Positions 14,855 to 26,000 of a DNA stretch of 27,279 nucleotides are shown piece after piece. The stretch is from positions 1 to 27,279 of the IMG/VR virus record IMGVR_UViG_3300008267_001353. The stretch is one strand, 5' to 3'. Within the stretch, counting starts at the first letter, position 1. Every line of letters begins with the position of its first letter. The DNA comes from a virus. A program made the translations under genes and the position numbers. Below the pieces are notes generated by a model. That model searched no databases. It was given only the letters and a program-made list of their open reading frames with translations, and had not been told where the DNA came from.

Positions 14855-17800
14855 ATGGCTGAAAACACACCAAAACCAAATAATTTACTAACTTTTGCTG
14901 GTTCCGAGTCATTTAGAAATGCTCTAGTAGCAAAGAATTTGAAACCTTACAAAACAGAAGGTTCTTATTCATATGATGAGTCAAATCAAAATTATCCTGT
15001 TGTATTTGGAGATTTAACTCCAGTTAATACAGTAGATAATACAACACCCTTAATAGGTGAAAACAAGGCCGCCACACTTATGAATATCTATGGTAGTGGA
15101 GCGGTTACTGATGGTGCCGACTTATTAGCTGGTGGTGGAGGGGTTTCATATCAGCAAGCAGGAGTTGGTAATGTACAAGTTTTACAAAGCGAGCAACAAG
15201 TTGAATATAGTCAGTCATTTGCTGAATTAGAATTATTAAGCGAATTTTACATTAATTCGGCAGCTGTTGTAAATAGGTACATACCACAGGATGGATATGT
15301 TTACACCTATGTTAACTCTGAAAAAATTCTACCAAAAAAAGAATTTGTAGGAAATGAATACCCAAATTTTATTATAGAGGATAATTTTTTTGGAACACTA
15401 CCAACGTTTGAAAACATATATTCCGTAAGTATAATTTCAGGACCAATTTCTAATCAGTCATACTTACAACAAATATCTACAATATTTTTAAGAGAAGCTC
15501 TTGTGACAAGAATTGCAAGAGAGGTTTATCGAGCAACAATCGGTAGAGTTAATCTAGCGGCTTTCTCCGACCCATTTCAAGCGGCGTTACTAGCCTCAGG
15601 ACAAGAACCACTAATTTACAAAAACTATTCAATTACGGTTCCTGATGGACCAATCGACCAAACTTCTTACTTAATACAAAAGTTTACTGGGACATATATA
15701 CCTGTTTCACCGATAGAAGGAGATTATTTTTCAACACCACAAAGATTAAATGGTACTGCGGGACAAATAGACAATCAACCAGGGACTTCACCAACTAGAC
15801 CGAATATTAACCCATCTATTAAGTTTTTAAATAACACAGGTTCGGGACAAAAAAATGTATTATTTACAAGTTTAGGTTATAACAGGTTTAAACCTGAATA
15901 TGAATTTAATAGTACACAAGCAGGACTTGCAATTGATAATCTGTTTAACAAAGAAAACACTTTTACAAATTTTTATGTTGGAACAGAGACAAATGACGCA
16001 ATTACAATTTCTTCACCACCTGATGTTGTACCAGTCGACGCTTACGGTAATATAACAAATACTATTGTTTATGGTCCTGATGAACTTGCAAAAGTTTATG
16101 AGGGAGATAAATTAGACCAAACTTATAATTTTGGATTAAAAACCGCAACAATTGGACCTTTAGGTTCTTTTGTTGATTTAGCATATAAAGACCCAACAGG
16201 TGGATTTTCTTGGACGGACAACGCAAACAAAGCTGCTGCCGGTAAATATCCTACTATGGGTGGCGGTGTTGGAAGTCAGTCACCTTCATTCGGACAAGGG
16301 ATTGGGCAAAATTTTGCAAATTCTGAATCAACAAGATTAAGTCCTGGAGGAGACTCAAAAGATACAGGATTTAAAAAAGGTTCAATATTAGATGAAACAC
16401 AAAGAATTATAAATTCAGCGCCGGCTTCAGGGGCAAGAAGACTTGCTCACGTAGGAAATGCAATGAACCAAGTGTCAAAAGTTTTTCATGATGGGTACAA
16501 AGAAATGACCAAAGGTTCAAGAGTCATGAAGTATGTTAATCAAAATGGAACCCAAGTAGGTGTTGAATATTGTAGAGTTTTTGCTAAAGATATACCATAT
16601 CTTACATATCAAAATTTACAATCAACAGTTGCAAATAATAGCGGATTAGAAACTAACGGTAATATTAGAAAGTTCAGTTATTCGGTTTTAGATTCAACCT
16701 ATAACTTAAATATTGCCCCAACAGCTGGACAATCATCAACAAATATCAAAGACGGTAAGGTTAAAAAGTACATGTTTTCAATTGAAAATTTAGCTTGGAG
16801 AGGAACACCTGAATTTGAGGCATTACCCGAATGTGAGAAAGGACCAAATGGTGGTAGAATTATGTGGTTTCCGCCTTACGATATACAATTAGGACAGGAA
16901 ACTAGTAACCCTAAATTTAATCAAAATATATTCTTAGGAAGACCCGAACCTATATATACTTACGAAAACACTGATAGGTCAGGTAGTATTACTTGGAGTA
17001 TAATTGTTGACCATCCATCAGTATCTAATCTTATTGTTAAAAAAGTTTTAGAAAATACAGATGGGGATACTGCTACACAAGTTGCCGCTTCATTCTTTGC
17101 TGGATGTCAAAAATATGACATTTATGAATTGGCTAAAAGATATAATACTTTAAGTAGAACAACTATTGAAGAATTGTATCAACAAGTTTTACAAAGTAAC
17201 CAAACTACTGACGAAGAAAAAAAACAGGCTTTAAATGAAGCGGGTGATACTGGGGCTCAAAATACTACCGAGTCACCAACGAATGTTCTTGGTAATTTTA
17301 TAAATGCTGGATTTTATTTTCCTTATGTATTTTCAGGCACGGAAGGAACCACAAACTATACTACAATTTATGAGGGTTATGTTGCCGATAAAACATCTTA
17401 TATTGCTGGATTAGATGCAATAAAAATGACTTTATTCTTTAACACATTTTTGTCTGAGAATTATTCATCAATGCAAAATTTAAGAGAACAGATTAAACCA
17501 ATTTTAGAAAATAATGAAGGTATAATTGAAATTACTTTTAATGGGACAAAAGTTCCTGGTTCGGCTGATAGTTCAGTTAGGTCAAACGCTTGGTTTGATT
17601 CGGCAGTTTTATTTTTTACAGATTCACCAGTTGGTAATAAAAAAATAAAAGATTATGTTGCTGAAGGTAAAATAGTTTTTAAAACTCAAAATTTAGGAAG
17701 TGAGAATGGTGTGACCGGATTTTCAACGTCAAATGGTGTAGGGGATTCAATTAATTGTAATCAACCAAATGGAAGTTTTCCAAAACAGTCTTTTGAGCAG

Positions 17801-18235
17801 ACAGCTTGTAGAGCGGTAAGAATTGCAAATATTGTTGTAAACCCAAGTAAACCAACCGAGTCCTCAGGACCTGAAACAACAAGTGATGATAATATACCTA
17901 ATCCTGACGCTAAAACAGGACTCAAACCAAAACAAGAGAGACCTGTCGACGTTAAAGCCCAAGGTATAAGTAAAAAAATACTTCGAGAATTACTCACTGA
18001 ATGTTCATATTTTGAACTAATTCAACAGACTGACAAATTGATTTATGAATCAATAAAAGATAGATTTAAATATTTTAATCCAGCATTTCACTCAATTACA
18101 CCTGAAGGATTAAATTCAAGATTAGTATTTTTAAATCAGTGTGTTAGACCAGGTAGAACAATACCAACAAAATCGGAACCTGAAAGTTCTGAAATTACAG
18201 ACGCATTTAATACAATGAAAATTTATTTGACATAA
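14855..18235 (+). CDS. Large baseplate / tail structural protein, N-terminal part
   Basis: An 1126-aa structural protein. Residues about 660-725 carry a motif set that I associate with T4 gp48/gp54-type tail-tube initiator and related baseplate proteins: RIMWFPPYDIQLGQE, then FLGRPEPIYTYENTDRSGSI and TWSIIVDHPSVSNLIV. The N-terminal half is rich in Gly, Asn, Thr and Tyr, with a Gly run (LLAGGGG) near residue 90. The last residues (SEITDAFNTMKIYLT) end in TAA at 18233, while the -1 frame from 18211 continues as good protein into the next ORF. One ~1600-aa protein is therefore likely, or a gene with a small lesion. TATTTATA lies 16 nt before the start. Baseplate role is from position between tape measure and gp53-like gene. 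Confidence 0.65.
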   Translation: MAENTPKPNNLLTFAGSESFRNALVAKNLKPYKTEGSYSYDESNQNYPVVFGDLTPVNTVDNTTPLIGENKAATLMNIYGSGAVTDGADLLAGGGGVSYQQAGVGNVQVLQSEQQVEYSQSFAELELLSEFYINSAAVVNRYIPQDGYVYTYVNSEKILPKKEFVGNEYPNFIIEDNFFGTLPTFENIYSVSIISGPISNQSYLQQISTIFLREALVTRIAREVYRATIGRVNLAAFSDPFQAALLASGQEPLIYKNYSITVPDGPIDQTSYLIQKFTGTYIPVSPIEGDYFSTPQRLNGTAGQIDNQPGTSPTRPNINPSIKFLNNTGSGQKNVLFTSLGYNRFKPEYEFNSTQAGLAIDNLFNKENTFTNFYVGTETNDAITISSPPDVVPVDAYGNITNTIVYGPDELAKVYEGDKLDQTYNFGLKTATIGPLGSFVDLAYKDPTGGFSWTDNANKAAAGKYPTMGGGVGSQSPSFGQGIGQNFANSESTRLSPGGDSKDTGFKKGSILDETQRIINSAPASGARRLAHVGNAMNQVSKVFHDGYKEMTKGSRVMKYVNQNGTQVGVEYCRVFAKDIPYLTYQNLQSTVANNSGLETNGNIRKFSYSVLDSTYNLNIAPTAGQSSTNIKDGKVKKYMFSIENLAWRGTPEFEALPECEKGPNGGRIMWFPPYDIQLGQETSNPKFNQNIFLGRPEPIYTYENTDRSGSITWSIIVDHPSVSNLIVKKVLENTDGDTATQVAASFFAGCQKYDIYELAKRYNTLSRTTIEELYQQVLQSNQTTDEEKKQALNEAGDTGAQNTTESPTNVLGNFINAGFYFPYVFSGTEGTTNYTTIYEGYVADKTSYIAGLDAIKMTLFFNTFLSENYSSMQNLREQIKPILENNEGIIEITFNGTKVPGSADSSVRSNAWFDSAVLFFTDSPVGNKKIKDYVAEGKIVFKTQNLGSENGVTGFSTSNGVGDSINCNQPNGSFPKQSFEQTACRAVRIANIVVNPSKPTESSGPETTSDDNIPNPDAKTGLKPKQERPVDVKAQGISKKILRELLTECSYFELIQQTDKLIYESIKDRFKYFNPAFHSITPEGLNSRLVFLNQCVRPGRTIPTKSEPESSEITDAFNTMKIYLT

Positions 18236-18261
18236 ATCCTGAGGGTATTGGTGTACAACCA

Positions 18262-19680
18262 ATGATTGCTAAAGTAACTTTATCTTATAATATGATTGGA
18301 GGACAGGGATTGGCAAGGCCTGTAGAAAAATTACAAAATGCTCTATCCTTTAACTATTATGCTAATACTGAGATGTACGATGAAAGAGCGGATGAAACTG
18401 AATCATTAGCGGCTATTGACAACTCATTAATTGAAAGCCTAAGAAATGAGCAAAATCCTGTCACAGTAAATAACGTAAATGATACTAAACAAAATGAAGG
18501 AGGTTCTCCTTTAGGTAAAACAATTGACTCAAAAACTGAAGACAACGGGGTGCAGACAGGAACTACAAGGTACGATGATTTCTTTAATGGATTTATTGAA
18601 CAAACACAAGATTATTTCAATATTGTATTGAATACCTACCAAACATTTGTTAAAGAATATAATATAGGAACATGGTCTCAGGTTAATAAAAGTAGATTAT
18701 ATAGTTATGGATATTATGATAATGTATTTAATTATCAATCTTCACTATTAAATATTTTAGGTAAACAAGGTAATTGGGAAAATAGTTTAAATATTATTGG
18801 TAATTTAATAAAGGCAAGTGCTGATAATGGAACCGACTCCTTAATATCACACATTAATACTCAGCAAACTATTGACTCACAAACGAAAAGTAAAATTAGA
18901 GAAAATTATAAATCTTTTATAACTGAAACCCTATCAACAAATTTTAATCAGGTTGCAATATATATACAGAAACTTACAGACATACAACTGAGTTTTGTTA
19001 AATATATGGCTAAAATGGACTTAGTTGCTGACTCCGCTGACGGTAAAATTTTGTCAACAGGAGAACCAAAACTATTTGTACTTACCGGAACCGATGAAGA
19101 TGGCAGTGATACATATGTTCAGTTTAGGGAAGATTATTTACAAATGATGACTGACTGTACTAATTTTTATAATTTTGGATTAGATAAAATATTTTTAAGT
19201 TCAGGTGCGACATCAGGGGGTACCACATACTATCAACCGATAGTACCATTTAGTAATTCTAATGACAATAATGTTTATACTTTATTATCTAACATTATTT
19301 TAAAAACATCCAAAAGAAATGATTTTATTGACTATCTTATAAAAGACATACAACCAAATTATAAAAATATATCAAAAAATTTAGTCAAAAATTTTGTAGT
19401 AGATAATTGGTTGTCTGAGTTCGAAACCGAAAAAAATGCTGAAGAGGAATCTTTGAATGACTTTAAAAGTGATACATTATATCAGTTTTTTAACAAGTAT
19501 AACCCAACAATAAATGGAATTAGTTTGAAAACAAGGACAAGAGATTTCTTATTTACATCAGACGCTCCTAATAACGCTCCTAATTACTATAGAAGACTAG
19601 CTTTAGAAAATATGTATAAAAACTCTAATACGGATACTAACATAAACATTTTCAACGGTAAATACCAATTCGACAACTAA
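18262..19680 (+). CDS. Large baseplate protein, C-terminal part (frame-shifted continuation)
   Basis: A 472-aa frame from ATG at 18262, but the reading frame is open and reads as protein from 18211: YNENLFDINPEGIGVQP directly before the ATG, then MIAKVTLSYNMIGGQGLARP and VEKLQNALSFNYYANTEMYD. The beta-rich block around the ATG looks like the inside of a domain, not a protein start, and there is no leader element or Shine-Dalgarno site. It is most likely the C-terminal third of the upstream protein. The rest is Asn/Asp/Tyr-rich with helices around residues 180-260. It overlaps the gp53-like start by one base (TAATG, 19678-19682), so it is coupled to it. A separate reinitiated product remains possible. 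Confidence 0.65.
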   Translation: MIAKVTLSYNMIGGQGLARPVEKLQNALSFNYYANTEMYDERADETESLAAIDNSLIESLRNEQNPVTVNNVNDTKQNEGGSPLGKTIDSKTEDNGVQTGTTRYDDFFNGFIEQTQDYFNIVLNTYQTFVKEYNIGTWSQVNKSRLYSYGYYDNVFNYQSSLLNILGKQGNWENSLNIIGNLIKASADNGTDSLISHINTQQTIDSQTKSKIRENYKSFITETLSTNFNQVAIYIQKLTDIQLSFVKYMAKMDLVADSADGKILSTGEPKLFVLTGTDEDGSDTYVQFREDYLQMMTDCTNFYNFGLDKIFLSSGATSGGTTYYQPIVPFSNSNDNNVYTLLSNIILKTSKRNDFIDYLIKDIQPNYKNISKNLVKNFVVDNWLSEFETEKNAEEESLNDFKSDTLYQFFNKYNPTINGISLKTRTRDFLFTSDAPNNAPNYYRRLALENMYKNSNTDTNINIFNGKYQFDN

Positions 19681-20003
19681 TGGCTTCACAATATTTTAAC
19701 AGGTATGAAAACTTAATAGTTAATGGGGAACAAATTAATATTCCCTATGTAAAATTGCCGCCAAAAAGCACTGATTTAGCCTATATCTACAGAGTTGGAA
19801 TTTCTAGATTAGATAAAGTTTCACAGACTTATTACGGGTCTCCATATTTTGGTTGGTTAATTTTACAAGCGAATCCCGAATTTAGCGGGTCAGAAATTAA
19901 CATCCCTAATAACACAACTTTGAAAATACCGTTTCCTTTAATATCATCTCTCTTAGATTATAAGTCAGCATTACAAACTCATTTCTATTACTATGGCAAG
20001 TAG
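19680..20003 (+). CDS. Baseplate wedge protein, gp53-like
   Basis: A 107-aa protein with the gp53 pattern: Y.RVGISRLDKVSQTYYGSP followed by YFGWLILQANPEFSG, comparable to T4 gp53 PEELANAIYGNPQLYWVLLM. T4 gp53 joins wedges around the hub and has a LysM-like fold. The end IPNNTTLKIPFPLISSLLDY fits the final strand. It starts by one-base overlap with the upstream stop and ends in TAG, 11 bases inside the giant downstream gene. In T4, gene 53 also lies directly before a hub gene. It is about half the length of T4 gp53 (196 aa), so a minimal version. Confidence 0.65.
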   Translation: MASQYFNRYENLIVNGEQINIPYVKLPPKSTDLAYIYRVGISRLDKVSQTYYGSPYFGWLILQANPEFSGSEINIPNNTTLKIPFPLISSLLDYKSALQTHFYYYGK

Positions 20004-23000
20004 TACTAATAATCAAATTATATATAATAAAGCATTTGACAATATTTTTGTTATTGACCCAAATAAGGTTATTAACAAAGATGGATTTGCCGAGGAAAGA
20101 AATATTGCCCAAGAAGATTTAATAATGTATGCAAACTTGGAATGTAATTTACAACCAAGAAGTAGATTATTAGTTGGTGAAAATAGCCAAAGTCTTGAAA
20201 CAGTTAATATTGCATCTGTCAATTTTTTAAAACCAAATAATCAAGATTATTTAACCACAAATTGGACAGGTTTACAAAGTGATTTTGCAAACCCAAAGGT
20301 GATAAATAGTGAACTTTTGGGTATTACTAACATAAGTTATGTGTGTAAGTTGGATTTTGCGGCAACTGTTAACATAACTATGGAAGATATTAGAGGAAGG
20401 GCTCTCTTTGAATCTGGAAATGATTCGGTGTATTCTGTATTTTTTAATCAACCTCCTCCCGAATTTTTTTTAACTTTAAAGGGTTACTATGGTAAGGCTA
20501 TAAGATGCCCTTTGTTTTTACAAAAATTTTCAGCAAGTTTAGACCAAACAAGCGGTAATTTCATTATAAATTGTACTTTTAATGCCTACAGGTTTAATGT
20601 AATGATAGACATAACTATGGGTGACATTAAAGGACTACCATTGATGTATCAACGGCAGGTAAATGAAGCAATTCAAAGTGAAACATCAACAACGCAACAA
20701 GCATCAGTTGACCAACTAAATGGAGGGGCAGTTAAAATAAATTCATATCAAAGTTCAGAAGGTAGGGATGTTATGAATCAAGTCTATGATAGGTATAAAC
20801 AATTAGGACTTGTTGATAAAGATTTTCCAAATTTAACTGTTTTAGAACTAATTTCACGACTTGAAAACTTTGAAAAAAAATATCAAGAAAGTTTAGGCCA
20901 AGTATCTACACAGGCAATAACGGATGCAAAACAATTTGATTCGTTATTAACAAATTTTGCACAAGAAATATTTTTTTTAAAAAATCCCCTATCTTGGAAA
21001 GATGAATTTTTGGAAATCAAAGATTATTATGTAGTAAACGATAAAGGAGTTCTACAAAAAGTTTATACATATAATAAAAATACATATAATAATCTCAGAT
21101 TTGACGACGCTCTGGCAAAATTAAATTCAATAATTGAAAAAAATAACAAACTTTTAGAAGATGCTCCAACGTTTGGAATAAAGGGTGGGACTGGAAATCG
21201 CAGAGTTGCTGTAAATATTAAGAATTCTAATGTTGTCCCTAACCCATACTACATAGCAAATCCAAGTACAATAGATGTTGTTGAAACCGCAAAGGAAAGA
21301 TTTGGAACAAAAACCCCATCTAACTCTCAATTGAATATAATTGCGAATGAGTTAAAAAGATTAGACGAAACCCGAATAAAAATTGAAGAGCAAAGGTCTC
21401 AGGCTGAACCTCCTAAAAATCCAGTGGAACTTCCATACTTTTTTAGATTTGATGGGGAAGGATTTTTCCTTGATGAAATTAATAAAGCCAAAAAAGCCCT
21501 TACGGTTCAGGTTCAAGACATAGAAAAAGAAATCGCTGAAAGAATAAATGAAATATTAAAATCTGAGGCGGGAATTGGATTTGAACCAAATATTAGAAAT
21601 ATTTTTGCGGTAATTTTAGCTTCTACTGATGGGTTTTTAAGATTATTAGATAAAGTTCACATAAAGGCTTTTGACGAACGAGACAATCCTAAAAAGAAAA
21701 AAGTTGTTTCAAATGACGTTAAACAGGAACCAAATTCTCCTGTTTATCCATGGCCTGAATATTCTAAAGAAATATTAGTTGACGGAGAGCCAAAATACGA
21801 TTTAAATTATCCTGGTGACCCCGATTCCATCAAAGAAACAGGAGCGGATGACTACCAAGTTTGGCCTGAAGTACAATTTGTCGAAGAATTTCAAAAAGCT
21901 TATTTAGAGAGACTCCCCAAAAATGTAAATACAACACCTGAGGCATCAAACGCAAATGCAATCAAAAGACTTTTAATTGCTGCATTTGATACCCCAAGTA
22001 ATAATGCGTATTCTTTTTTACAAATTTCACCATTTTTATTTGAAATATGGGAAAGAATTCAAGCGATTAGCCATTACCAAGGATTCGCAAGACTAGACAG
22101 ATACGAGAATATTTTGAACTTTTTGGAGGCTTTTGAGGCCACTAATATGAAGATTGGCATAGGTCAAAATAGTACTGAACTAAGTGATTTTTTAAAAGAA
22201 TATAGATTTACCTCCGAAACTTTTTTACAATTTTTAGAATCGAGTTCTCCAAAATCTTATGAATTATTAATAAGAGGACAATATACCACATCTTATTTAA
22301 AAGAAGAATTACAAAATAACTCAAAATTTGTTTTCCAAGAGTTACCACCTGTTGATGCAGCTATTCAAACGGATAGTGATGGGGCAAAAGTTGAGGAAAC
22401 AATGAATAAATATTTACAGGCTACTGATAAAAATTCTTTATTTTTTACCGATATATTACCTTTTGCCTCAGTTGATTGGAATAAAGATAATTTATATGAA
22501 GGAAATGGTAATAATACAATAGATAAAGTTTTTAGAACTAATGCTTCTATTTTTTATAATTCTAAAACCAAAAAAATTGTAAATTATACTTCAGATTTTA
22601 CATTAGATGGGAAAGGTGAAAATAATAAGAATAGACCATTTAACTACTTTGTAAGTACTAGTTCGGTTATTGATTATAATGTAGTTTCTAATGATATGGT
22701 AGGGTTCTTTAATACAAGAGTAACTGAACCTAAAAAATCTTCATATACTGAAGGTAGAATTGATAATTTTTTCTGTGGAGACACTATAACGTCAATTACA
22801 AGTTCGATGTTGAATACCCCTTTCTTTATAAGGGCAATACAACAAGGGGTTACAAGAGAAAGAGCCGGAGACGCAAATCCTTATTTAGAAGCTGGATATT
22901 TTTTCCTAAATAGTTTACCATTAGTGAACTTAAAATGGCCTTACAGAAATTCTGACGATACTAAAAACAATTATCTTGGACCATGTTTTACAAAATATGG

Positions 23001-26000
23001 AGCTATACACAGTGTCCCTAAAATGTGGGCCGCTAAGATAGGTAGTATTTGGTACAGATATAAGACTTGGGTTAATACAGGTAATGATATTTTAAGTGGT
23101 GTTACTGGAAATTTTGACCAAAACGCAAACTATGACCCTATTGGTTCTGACCCAGCAAGAGAGTATAGGTTTACATCTACTACTAATTCATATAGGATTG
23201 TTTTAACAGAATCAGTTGTTGATAGTAATTTATATACTAACGATGTGATTAATGTTGGATTTTATCCGGTACTTCTTAATGACTTCTTTTATTTTTTAAA
23301 TGGTAGAAATTTATATAGTAGTAATGACACTTTAGAGGCTGATATACAAGCTGAAATTGATAATAATAATTTAGTAATTGTTACAAATAGTCTATCACAA
23401 TTAAGTAAAGAAGCGGGATATGACACAAATAATCCTCTCAATTGGTTATTTTATTCAACCTACAGTGTTTTATTTAGGAATGTAAATCCGGCTGCTGATG
23501 GTAATATATTAAACAATTATTATTCAGCCCCTTCCTTTGGTTCAGTTATTTCACAAGTTAAATACGAATGTTTTAAAAATAATTTACTTGTTAAACCTGT
23601 TGTTGGAAATCAAAATGTATATAATGGTTCGGTTAGATTTTTATGGGGAGGAACGCACTTTGGGTATTTCCCAACCATAAATAGGGTAAGCCCACCTGAC
23701 CAATATATTTCGTGGACTAGAAACGATGATTGGTCTTGGCATTTATTCTTAAATACTTTTGGTGAAAGCGGACAGCTAGATTATGTTGAAGATTTATTTG
23801 GTGTTTTTTCATTTGATGAATTAAACGATTTTGAAAATGAGTATTTTAATTTTTGTAAATCAGAAAAACAAACCGTATCTAAATTTAATATTCAAACAAT
23901 ACTAAAAAATAGTATTCAGGTCAATCGAGATGATTTTTGGGATGACGACTCAAACGCCTTATTAAATAAATTTCAAAGAAGTCAACAAGTTAATTTTAAT
24001 TCTAATATTAACACTTTTATTAATGATAATGTTTTATACCAAAAAGGTAATCCGACTAATTTTGATTATCCTTTATTTAGTTATTTTTCAGCCAATCCAT
24101 TAAAAGGAGTTTCAACTGACGTTGAAAAATATCAAACAACTAATAATGCGGTACCAACAACTGCAAATACACAATCTTTTGCAATATCTAAAATTACATA
24201 TCCTGAAGCCTGGAGAACTCTTGAGACTTATGTTGGGTTCTCTTCTTTAAGTGGTGTTGGTTATTTTGGAGAAAGTTCAACAATAACTGATTTTTTCCCT
24301 GACTTTGATATAGCCTTTACAAGTGAAAATATTATAAGGTTTGCGCCTGTAATTAAAATATATGCAACCCAAAAATATTTGGGTAATGTTACAAATAAAG
24401 ATGAGTTTGTTGTATTAATGAGTCAATTTATTGATGGTGTGAATAGTTTTAGAGATATTGTTTTTGACAATACTTACTTAAAATTACAGAACACAATAAG
24501 TAACGCAAAAACAACTACTAAGATAGAGGACAATTCTAAAACAAGTGGAGAACAAGCAAAAATAGAATATTATTATTTGTTTAAATCTATTAACGATAAA
24601 TGGATTTCTGCTAGAAATTATAACACCGACACTCTTTTCCAAGACATTGTTTTCTTAGATAGAGGAAGTAGAGATTTGGGAGGAGAAGTTATTGTTGATG
24701 TATTTTGGGTTGTAGATTTCTTAAAAGGTAATGACGGTATGGCAATATATAATGTTTTAGATGAAATTGCCCGATTCCATAGATTTGTACCTTTTTATAC
24801 TCCAAGTTACTTAAATTTTTACGGTGCAAATGAACCAGGTAGTGGTAGAAATGATGAGGATGAAAATTCCGCGGCTAATTCTATATTTGGAACATTTTTG
24901 GAGGTGGATTATTATGCTTCTAAACCTAAAATGGTTTGTCAGTACACAGAACAACCATCCGAACATTTACCGAGTAAAAATATTAAAAGCGGTTATAAAG
25001 ACGATAGTTGGAATTTTGAACAACCTACAAATAACCCAATTGTTGAAAATTTAAGTTTAAAACAAGAAAAGAATGATTGGAGTAGAACTAATAAAGCTGC
25101 AGGATTAATTGTTGATTTTGGAGTGCAAAACCAAAGTATATTCCAAGCCATACAAGTATCACAAGATTTGGGTAAAGCAACCTCTGAGTCATTTCAAGCC
25201 GAAATAAATTTGGCAAATGTTATGAGAGGTACCAACACTTATACTCAAAATGTTAGTTTATTTAATATATATAAAACTAGGTCATACCAAGCTGTTATAA
25301 CTTTAATGGGGAATGTTATGATTCAACCTATGATGTATTTTGTATTAAGAAACATGCCTCTTTTTGCTGGAACCTACATGATTACCCAAGTAGAACACGT
25401 TGTAACACCATCAAACTTTACAACTAAGATTACAGGTACTAGACAAAAATTGGCAACACTACCTGTTAAAAATAAACTCATGGAAACAATTAAAAGTCAG
25501 TTTGTTGCTAAACTTTTAAATGATTTAGAAACTAAAAGAACCACCCAAAAACAGTTAGAGACTAATTCAATACAGGCTAGAAATAATGTTGCAAATAATG
25601 TAAGTAATAACTTTACCCCAACACAAAATCCAATTTGTCAACCAAACGTTGCGTATAGCTCGTTTAGTGGAGTTACTACACCATCACAACAAACTATACC
25701 TGTTAGGGATATGTTCGATTCAATTTTGGCTAAGATTAGACAGATGAATTCTGGAAGTAATGTGGGAGACAATCTCTCTTACATTGTACACACTCTGTTT
25801 TATATTAAATCATATAAAAACACTTCATTTAATTATTACGGAAATAACCCTGCATTTATACCCATCTCACCAGGAACTCCAAAATGGGGAGGAGATTTGG
25901 GTAATTATTTCAGCAAAGAATATATGTGTTTAACAGGACCGTCAAATACATCTGAATCATATGGAGTATTCCCAAATTTAGATAATGCCATTGAATTTAC

